64,000 nucleotides of DNA, from contig JASKMD010000013.1 in assembly GCA_030144725.1 (NCBI GenBank), positions 6,783,710-6,847,709 on the forward strand, read 5' to 3'. The notes below the pieces were generated by a model, which worked only from the letters and a program-made list of their open reading frames with translations, had not been told where the DNA came from and did not search any database. Source of the stretch: Haematococcus lacustris. Its lineage: Eukaryota; Chlorophyta; Chlorophyceae; Chlamydomonadales; Haematococcaceae. The position numbers were made by a program, and so were the translations under genes. Positions 28,973 through 39,000 of this stretch are shown here, piece after piece; the first letter of the stretch is position 1; each line of letters opens with the position of its first letter.

Positions 28973-30050
28973 TGCCTTGAACACACTGCACACACCACTG
29001 GTCCATTTCACATGCGCACATGTGTGGTGTGCTTAATGCACCAGTGATAAAGAAGTGCAAGTTTGATGAGCATGTGTTTGGATGTAAGAAGTCCCAGCTG
29101 GTCCACTGACCAGCTCTTGCAACTCCAGTATCCTGGTGATGGAGGATGGTGGCAGTGCTTGTTGCAGAGGCTGCAGTGGATCGGCATGGCCTGGCTGTGC
29201 AGGCTATGGCAGAATGTGGCGTGCATTGCATGCAACACTGAAATTCATCGGGGTGGGGTTTGTAGTCATCAAGGGTGCGACTGAGGATGCTTCAATCTGA
29301 TTGTAGTAGCTGAGTGAGATTACCCACAGTCAAGCAAGCTGTTCCCATTCAGCAGTTTTGTTTGCCTGTGCGGACTATGGGGGCAGCTCTATGCAACACT
29401 GAGTCGCCGCTGACATGACGACAAAGGCAAGGAGTACCCGGAGCTGGGGTGTAAGCGGCTGCGAGACCGGCCACCCAAGGCCCAGCAGCAGCAGCAGCAG
29501 CCTGCTGATGCACAGTAAGTGGTCACTGTAAGTGGTCTCTCGAGGTACCTCGAGGTACCTCGAGGTACTGTAGATGTCTACAGTACTGTAGATGTCCACA
29601 GTACTGAGTAGTGTGTGCCCCCTTCGAGCTGTCATCAGCTTAATATTTGCGCATGTCTGTCATGCCACCTGTAGACTATAGGGGTCACCTTGTCACAGGG
29701 GTCAGGCAATGGTGTAGGTGGTAGGCGACCATGGCATGTGCATGGGAATTTTATAAAGACAAAACCGACGTTGTAGTGGTCCATGCTCAGCAGGTCGGTA
29801 GGCGGTTTGGTAGGCGGTCTGCACACCCACCCGGGACTCAGGTGCGGCGATTGGTGAGGCAATGGCGTCAATCCAGGTCCCATTGTCACGATGTTCGACA
29901 GTACATGCCATCCCCGCCGTGTCCTTGGCATATCTTATACAACTCCTGAACCCCACAGCCATCATGCTAATCAAACACAAGTCTACACACATTCCAACAC
30001 TATAGACATATCCACACTACAGAAAACCTTGGCAGAATGAACCTCTAGTA
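28973..30050. other. Intergenic, duplicated 3' flank plus transposon scrap
   Basis: The first about 120 bp ('tgccttgaacacactgcaca' onward) also follow copies 1 and 3 of the leucine-rich gene. 29405-29800 is a Fanzor-like tail, listed separately. A small palindromic cluster of 'cctcgaggta' and 'tactgtagatgt' repeats lies at 29538-29605. Confidence 0.6.
29405..29800 (+). mobile_element. Fanzor-like 3' fragment
   Basis: It encodes 'KGKEYPELGCKRLRDRPPKA' then a Gln run, 'PADAQ' and a stop. It is followed by the tail subtype seen at 7.0 and 34.1 kb ('gtgtaggtggtaggcg', 'catgtgcatggga'). The upstream 'DRD...ALN' part is absent. Confidence 0.7.
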
Positions 30051-33000
30051 ATGAACAACCTGGCGCAGCTGGTGGCACACCACGAGCTGGGAGGGCGCGC
30101 CGATGCTCCCGCGCTGCTGTTCCTGCATCCGAACTCGCTGTGCGGTCGCGTGTTCCAACCCATGGTGAGGTGGCCAGGGTGCTGGATGCTTGCGCGCTTG
30201 ACCGATGTCGCAGAGCTGCAACTGTACGGCCCAGCCCAGAAGCGGCCCGGCTCTCAACAGCCTAGTCAAGTCCTACCTAGCGCAGCATCCCAAGGCAGCC
30301 CCCTTGTCCCTCACTAGGGCCTCCATTTGAGCCGGATCAGAAGTACCTACTAGCAGCCACTATCAGCCACTAGCAGCCACTAACTGGATCCGACTCAAGC
30401 AGTGTTATTGGGCTGTGTGGAGTAAACCCAGTGCACATGGCACATGAGCCGCCTACCACCTACACTATCGCCTGACCCGAGGGCTATCGTGTAGAGTTGG
30501 CATGACCTCCCAGGGCAGCCTAGCACGTCTCTATCAATAGTCATAAGATAATAGACATAAACCGTCATTAACTCATATCGCATGCCTGGAACACGGCCAT
30601 GCCACCCTGCTACCTGCAAACATGCACTCCTGCCTCATGCCAGCTGGATGGCACTTATAGCTTTGAGGTAATACGGGTGTTATAATGCTTCTTACTAGGC
30701 ACAGCATGAGGGGACAGCAGTGGTGTGGAATGTAAAGCAAGCTCACTAGCTGCTGGTAGCATCTGTTCCCCGCCCAGTTGCACTCCCAATGCACCCCAGT
30801 CATTGTGCAGCTAGAGCAGCCTGTGCATATTCACACTGAAGATGGCAACGCGAGCAGCGGTCGCAGTGGCAGCAGATTACCCAACACGGCAGGCTGAGCC
30901 GCAGAAGGCGCCTGACAGCAGCAGGTAGAGCAGCACCATGCAGCAGCAGGTAGCGTCAGGATGAGTCGGTATCAATCTCACTTACAGCCAAGCTGGCGCA
31001 CATGCAATCAAACCTGGACTGGTGCCTCCCCCGCATTCTCGCCTGGGCCCTGCAGGTGCAGCAGCTGGGTCAACACTTCCGCTGCGTTGCCCTGGACGCC
31101 CCGGGCCATGGCTGCAGCCCAGCCTGGCCCGGGGAGCTGCCCAGCAGCTACGCCCCGCTGCTGGACTGCGTGCAGGCCAAGATTGAGGAGCTGGGACTGC
31201 TAGGTCAGGCGCCAGCTAACTCTCAGAAGGCAGCAGCCAGGCCTCTTGACTGACCAGGGGGCCAGCTGAGGAGCTTTCTCGCCTTGCCATGCTCTGGGAC
31301 CGTCAGTCGCTTGTGATGGCTCAGGGCAAGTGCATGCGTTCGTTTCAAGCCCATGTGCGCCTCTGTTTGTGTGCATCCTTGGAGTACACTATACTTCTCG
31401 ACTGTATGCACTCTCACGACTCTCACTCTTGCGACTTACATCGGCAAGCAAGGCACCACCAAGGAAGGCACCATCTATCACCACAAGCAATGCCACCCAT
31501 CTATTCAGCACCCACCACATGCCCAGCGCTGCAGTCACCCTAACAATCCTCTCCATCATGGGAAAAAGTACAAATTGTTGTGTAGCACTCGGCCACATAC
31601 AACAACAGACAACAAAGAAAAAAAACAAACAACAAACAGCCAGTGCTACTCGCTGCTCTTTCCTTCAGCTGAATGTGCAGTCACTTTGCGCTTGACTATA
31701 CATGCAGGCGATGATAGCGAGTGCTCCCACCTGGCATCAGCCCCTGTGCTGCAGGGTGCTATGGGTTTGGCCAGTCCATGGGCGGCTCCATTGCGCTCAG
31801 CCTGGAGCAACGGCAGCCTGGGACGTTCAGGGCGCTGTACCTGTTTGAGCCAGTGGCAGCCACAGCCAGCAGCATGGCAGCCAGGGAGGAGGAGGAGGAA
31901 GAGGAGGGCCAGGGAGCAAGGTGAGCCAAGGCCATCAAGCTGCAGTCATCCCATCCACTGCCTCCCTCATCGGCCCAGTGGGCAACAAGTACCAAAAGGC
32001 AAAGGCATACTAGCTTCGCTCACTAGGGGTGGTGTTTTGTCTATATGGACTACCTCACACTCACATGGCATGGTCACCTACCACCTACACTATTGCCCAA
32101 CCCAGTGACAGGGGCTCTAGCCGAGCGTTGGCAGGACATGCATGCACTGATGTATGCTGATAATATACGCCTACTACCACCATTGCCTGACCCCTGAGGA
32201 CTACAGTCTAGAGTGGGCATGACACGATGACTGATGACAGCCCCCTTGTCCCTCACTAGGGCCTCCATTGAGCCGGATCAGAAGTACCTACTAGCATACA
32301 CTATCAGCCACTAGCAGCCACTAACTGGATCCGACTCAAACAGTGTTATTGGGCTGTGTGGAGTAAACCCAGTGCACATGGCACATGAGCCCGCCTACCA
32401 CCTACACTATTGCCTGACCCGAGGGCTATAGCGTAGAGTTGGCATGACCTGCATGCACTAATTGTAAGCTGATGACAGCTCAAGTGGGGGGGCACACATT
32501 ACTGTGCCTCAGCAGGCTGCTGCTGCTGCTGGGCCTTTGGTGGCTTGTCTCGCAGCCGCTTGCATCCCAGCTCCGGTACTCCTCGCCCTTGGCTGGCAGC
32601 TTCCCCTGCTCTGGCCACCAGCACAGCTCCAGCGGGCGCCACCTGCTCTCCCCAATGCGCTGCATGTTCAACGCTGCATTGCAGTCTGGTCTACCCACCT
32701 GCCTGGCTGTGGTGATGGTTTGGGTTTGGCAGCCTTGCCCTTGCCTTAGCATTTGCCTTTGGTGGGCTGGGTGGGCTGGGTGGGCTCAGATGCCTGCTCA
32801 GCCTTGGTGCGCTTGCTGTGCTTGGCTGGCGGGGGAGTGATGGGCCCTGGTTCTGAGGCTGCTGTCGGTGTGGCTGCCTGGTCCTTGCCAGCACACCTGC
32901 TCGCCTTGAAGCAAGCGCATGACTCTTCTCCACACACGCAAATCAGTGCACAACTAGCGATTTTGAGGGTGTGGTTTTTGTACACTGTTCGCCTCGGAAT

Positions 33001-36000
33001 GAGACTGATGTGCCATGGCCAGCAACCACGTGACAATATTCAAAGTAGTCAACGAAAAACTTGAATTGCATATATAATACTTTATAGAGCGTCTTTTCTT
33101 ACCTACTGCTTATGGAGCAGTTCTGCACCATACCTGTTACCTGCAAAATCGCACTATATTCAGCATGTTAGTATTATGGTGAACAAAGTAGTTGTTATGG
33201 TAAACCGATGTGGGACGGGCCCACTGCCCTAATTTTACTGGTTTTAAGATGGTTGTTCCTTTCAATTTCATTTGCTTTTCGTGGTGTAGGACTGCACCTG
33301 GTCTAGTACACTCTTGCATTGTACCCCAGTGTGCATCCCTGCACCACAGCGATATCTCACCAATCCGGCATATCCATGAATTTCGTTTGAACCCCAATCT
33401 AACAACTGGCTTTACCAGCTTTCTGAACCATTGTGGGATGGAGTGAGGAGGGGCAGGTGAATTGCAAAACATTCTGATGTTGCCGGCTGCCGCACACTAG
33501 CGCAGGGCCACGGGCGGTAGCCGCATTGGCTCTGCAGCGGCGTCCGTGGCCATGTGCAAAATCCTAGTTGACGGAGCACGCAGGTAAGCCGCGTTCAGAG
33601 GCAGCTGGGCACGGATGTATGTGAAGTGACGCGGCCCTGCGATGGAGCACAGTCGTGCCGATCACGTTGCCTGCATACAGCGACACGAGTGTTTTTGTAG
33701 CGGTGCAATAGAGCGCAACCTGGAGAAAGGAAGAGGACAAATAGTCACACCATGCTGGTGGTGGACTGTCCACACCGTTCGCAGGCGTCGCACGCGCTGG
33801 GCTAGCGCGGAGCAGGCCGCAGCCCAGCTGCGCTCCAAACCGCCATACAGCGCCTGGCACGCCGACTGCTTTACAGCCTATCTCGAGTGCGGGCTGAAGC
33901 CAGTTCTGACGCCAAGCAACAATGTGACTACCCAGGTGACGGACCAAAGCAGGAGGGGCAGCAAGTTGGGCCCAGGTCTGCTGGGAGGTTGTCAGGGAGT
34001 AGGGTTAAACGCCTGACCCAAGGCCCCCCAAGGCCCAGCAGCACCAGCAGAAGCCTGCCGTGGCACAGTAGTGTGTTCCTTCCTTTGAGCTGTCATCAGC
34101 TTACGATTAGCGTATGTTTTTAGAGAAAAACTCCACCCATACAAAGCACCGTACTGTAGTGGTCCACGCCTAGTGGTCTACGTCAATGCAGGCTCTACAC
34201 AGAGAGTTGCCTAATTCTGGCCACTTTTTTGCAGAAATCGTCATAACTACTCCACCACTGCATCAAACCAAATGTTGCCCACAACATTGAGTGAGGCTTT
34301 AAGCCTGCTGCTTATCAATAGGAGACTGAAGCTTGATCTCCATAAGGTTGCAACGTTACACCCCAAAATCTGACATACCCCCCCAGAAATGGTTTTTTGA
34401 AACTAAGTGTACCTATATCTGGCCACTGGAATTGCACTCAACTTCAACTGAAAGTACACTCTGCCACTTCAAGCATGGAACCACCGGGGGTTTGATCACC
34501 AAATGCAATGGAAACGGCAAATGAAAAGTTTGTGGTGACCCACATGTTCAACCTTAACCATGCCCCCCCCCCCCTTACATGTGAGCCCCTCTTCCACGCT
34601 TTGCCGCCCTCATGGAAACCTGCTCTTCTAGCTCCTGCCTGTTGTAGAACTGATCCACTGCTCGGAAGTATAGAGCTGGTTGCTCCTCTGCTGAGCACTG
34701 AATAGCTGCCTCCATCATGTCGTTGCTGACAACTAGGCGCTTCCATGGTGCTAGGGTCACCTTGCCCTTGCCTGAGTGAATGGAGGCTTTTGCAGCTGCC
34801 AGCAGCTGATCCTTGCTGGGGGGATACAGGCCCGTCTTGGCAAATGCACGCTTCAATGGTTCCTTGCTGAACCCCACTGAGAAGTGGAGAGCTGAGTCGA
34901 TCATGCTGATGCGTTGGGACAGTGTGGGCCGGAAACCGCCACTCCCGGGAAGTTTGGCTGCAGCTGCCACGAGCTTCCCATGGTTGGCCTTCACACTGCT
35001 GAACAGCTGGTCCCAAGGCTGTAGAAAATGTGTGCATTGGCCAGGCAGGATCAGCAAGTCAAACCCCAAGGCAGCTGCAGTTGCCTTGGTGTCAGCACTG
35101 AAGCGCGAAGCGTGGCCATCCAAAATCAGTAAAGCGCGGTTCTTGATGCTGACCCCGCCTGGGATCTGCTTGGCCATGCTGACCAAGAGCTTGGGGAACA
35201 CTGAGCCATCCATCATGTGGGTCTTAGGCTTGAGAATGATGGCTGAACCAGGAAAAAACCTGACTCCACCCAAGACGTTGGCTGTCAGCACGGTGCCGGC
35301 ATTGATGTAGTTTGGCGGCAGCACTTGCCCGTCAGCTGACCCCCATGCGACACAGGTAATGCTGTGCTTAGGGTTGGCTGCAGCCGCCTGGAAGACGTGC
35401 TTGGCCCCGGTCTCAGCCAGCACCCTTTCATTGCTGTGAGGCTGGAACCCAGTCTCGTCCGCATTGAACACCCGGTCTGGCCGCTCCTTGTACGCCTGCC
35501 GGCTGTTGCATCGCTTTTGAAGGGCTGGCATCAGCTGCTTGTCATACCAATTGGATAGAGCCTCTTGGCTCTCAGCAGCAGCCCGTCGGGCCTTGGTTTG
35601 GGGAGAGGCTTTGCGCAGTGACAAGCCATGCCTGCTCATGAAGGCGCTGAACCATTTGCGGCTGGGGGTTGCATTAGGGAAGGGGTGTGGAAGGCCCTTG
35701 CTCACACGGGCCTCACAGGCCCGCTGCACAGCTCCAAGAAGGTCCAACCTAGTCACCCCCCTACCCTGCGCCAGGGCCCCCTTGACAATGCCAGCCAGCT
35801 GGAGCTCTTCTGCCTCAGTCAAGGCTGTGGGTCTCCCCCTGGTAGCGACCCTACCCCCCCTCTTGACTATCTCGTTGAGCGTGGAGCGAGGGACGCCATG
35901 TAGTTTTGCCACGGCACGCACAGAAGGGCGTGCAGACCCCCTCTTGTACTTGAAGAGGGCCCGAGCGGCGGCTGCGAGCCTGCTAGCCCTGTGGCCTGGG

Positions 36001-39000
36001 CTGTCGGAAGCCTTGGCTAACGTGCTAGCACGTCGGGCAGTTGCGGTGGCCATATAAGCAAGGGCCAAAGATTGAGCTCTGCAAGAAGAAAAGTCAGATT
36101 CTGCTACATGAGAAATTATCAGCCCAATGCGGAAAGCGCTGCCGCATTGCAGCCGCATGTTTAACCGAGCGCGCTTGTTGTGCCATCTTTGTTACCTACC
36201 AAGGTATTAGGAAGCGTTGAGGAAGGTTCCTGAAACGCTCCCCGTAGACGCGGCCGGGCCTTAACTCCGGATGCGGGTAAATCCGGCGAACCCGGCAGTG
36301 TTGAGATCTCGCATCCCACCCCGCGCCAACGTGACGCGACCCGACAACCACCCTAGCAACTACCTAACGACGCGATGCGCAAAAAAAAAACGGGGGCGTT
36401 CGGTGAAGAAACAAGAGAACACGAGATATGGGGTGGCCAGAATTAGGCAACTCTCTGTGTAGTGAGGGTCAAGGTGCTGACGCTGCTGCACTACTGAGTA
36501 CTGTGGTCCACACCCTCAGGCGGCTGCCACTGAGTCAAAGTCTACCAACAGCAAGGATGGGAGTGGCAAAGGGCAAGGAGGCGTGGAGCTGAGTTGTTCC
36601 AGGGCCATGGAGGAGGTCGGGTACCTATTAAACCAGCCCCCAGTGGAGGTGAGATCTGGGTAGATGACTGGTGAGGGTAATCTACGGGTAAGTTGTAGGT
36701 GGGATCATGGGAGAATCATGGGTGAAGCATGAGAGGATCATGGGAGAAGCATGAGAGGAGCATGAGTGAACTAGGCATGGTGTAGGCAAAGCCAGGCAAT
36801 TACACCTTTGCAATAGAAAAGGGATAGATGGCCATTCAACAAGCATTCATTGTCCATGTTTACTGCACCATCAGCTATGCACATCAGCTCAGACGGCTGC
36901 CGAGGCTGGCGATGGACACCAACACCTCTAGTGATCTCTGCCGGTCGATGACTGACTGAGCTGCAGCACTGAATACAACAGCCCCCTTGTCCCTCACTAG
37001 GGCCTCCATTTGAGCCGGATCAGAAGTACCTACTAGCAGCCACTATCAGCCACTAGCAGCCACTAACTGGATCCGACTCAAACAGTGTTATTGGGCTGTG
37101 TGGAGTAAACCCAGTGCACATGGCACATGAGCCCGCCTACCACCTACATTATTGCCTGACCCGAGGGCTATAGCGTAGAGTTGGCATGACAAAACATGCA
37201 CTAATTGAAAGCTGATGACAGCTCAAGTGGGGGGGGGCACACACTACTGTGCCTCAGCAGGCTGCTGCTGCTGCTGCTCTTGGGCCTTTGGAGGCTTGTC
37301 TCGCAGCCGCTTGTAGCCCAGGCCAGGGTACTCCTTGCCCTTGGCTGGCAGAGCTCCCTGGTCTGGCCAGTAGCACAGCTCCAGCGGCCGCCACTTGCTC
37401 TCCCCAATGCGCTGCATGTTGAGCGCTGAGTTGCAGTCCCTGTCCAGCCACCTGCCTGGCTGTGGTGCTGGCTTGGCTTTGGCAGCCTTGCCCTTGCCTT
37501 TGCCCTTAGTGGGCTCAGCTGCCCCTGGCTCAGCCTTGGTGCGCTTGCTGCGCTTGGCTGGCTGGGGAGTGCTGGGCCCTGGCTCTGAGGCTGCTGTCGG
37601 TGTGGCTTCCTGGCTGCTGCGTGGGGCCTGTGGGGGCTTGCGGGGGGGCACTACTGGGCACGCGGGGACACAAACAGTGCGGGGACACAAACAGTGCGGG
37701 GACACAAACAGTGCGGGGACACACAAGGCGGGGGCGGACCCACACCTGACGTCGGGTCGTGGTCCAACTATCACGGCGCGCCTGTCGTTGCTTGCCTTGG
37801 GCGGAACGAGACACTGCGAACAGGAGCGACGGGTTATCTCACAGCGCGTAACGCACGTAGCTCACAGTCGGCTAGGGACACGAACCTTTCTGTTTCTTGT
37901 CGCTACCCTTCCGCTTCTTCTTAGCCATCACGCGATGCGCAGTGCGACGGGCGGTGGCCTTTTCAAGCAATTTGGGTTTCACGGGAGATTCATGGAGGGT
38001 TGTCAGCATGGGAGCTGCAATTGCATCCCAGCGCATCATGCAAGCCAGGAGCAGCAGCCTGGAGCAGTCTGGAGCCCTATCACCCTTATCAAGGATACTA
38101 GACCATCACTAGAGACCAGCATACCTTGCTAGGCCCTAGTATACTTGAGGGCTTGGGTGAGGTTGGCCTGGTTAGGCCTTTTTAGTCACTTGAGAGGTTG
38201 GTACTGCAGATATGACAACATACATACACATGCATGGACAGTCCCTGTAGACGATCCTCGTCTGAGCCTGCTGCTTCTGTGTTTTTTATGTCACTCACAA
38301 ACATTTACGCAAGCAATGTTGATTGCTGTGACTGCTACCTTGGCACATCGTTGTATCTCAGTGGTGTAAGAATGGGATTCACGGATAGATTTAGGGAACA
38401 AGTTGTCCGGGTAAGAAGATACATAAGGTACTAGACAGTATGTCTCAACTCTAGACAGTACGCCAAAGAGCTGAGTGTGCCAGAACACAATGCACAGCAC
38501 ATGCCTGATTGCATCAGACCATTCTGCAGACTCTTGTTAAGGGTCTGATGAGGATCTGATCAGGGTCGTCCTGACCGAATGCGGATCAGGGCTTGCGGTG
38601 CCCCATACCCGATCAAGCTCTGCGCCTGCGAGTGGTAGGCTATGCCTCGAGCTTGTTGCTCCCAGTCTCATGAGGAAGCTAGTGCGAAGGTGCCAGTGTG
38701 CGGGGCCAGGGCGAGGATGTTGCTGCCCTGGTCCTCAGGTGCTGCCTCACCGCCTGCTCTGCCCCATGGCCTGGGCAGTGGGCGGGACCCTGCCAGGCGT
38801 GCCTGGCATCCTGCCCCGCCTGGCTGCCTGCTCCGTGCTTGAAGTACCCAAGGCTCAACTACGCAGGTGATGGGGCAGGCTGTAGGGCATGGGCTGCTGC
38901 ACTGAGGAGTCCAGTCCGCTTGCATCAGCTCAGGGCATGAGGAGAGCAGCAGGTGCCTACCAGTGTTTTTTTTTTCAAAACAGCCAAGCTGATGCTGGTC

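Larger units (their letters stand above)
34199..36459 (-). mobile_element. Complete pogo/Tc5-like DNA transposon, 2,261 bp
   Basis: Perfect 27-bp terminal inverted repeats (34199-34225 and 36433-36459, outer bases CACAGAGAGTTGCC) are flanked by TA at 34197-34198 and 36460-36461. TA is the target duplication expected for Tc1/mariner-pogo elements. It contains one intact transposase frame. Perfect repeats and an unbroken ORF indicate recent, perhaps still possible, activity. It sits inside an older Fanzor-like tail in an intron of the hydrolase gene. Confidence 0.9.
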
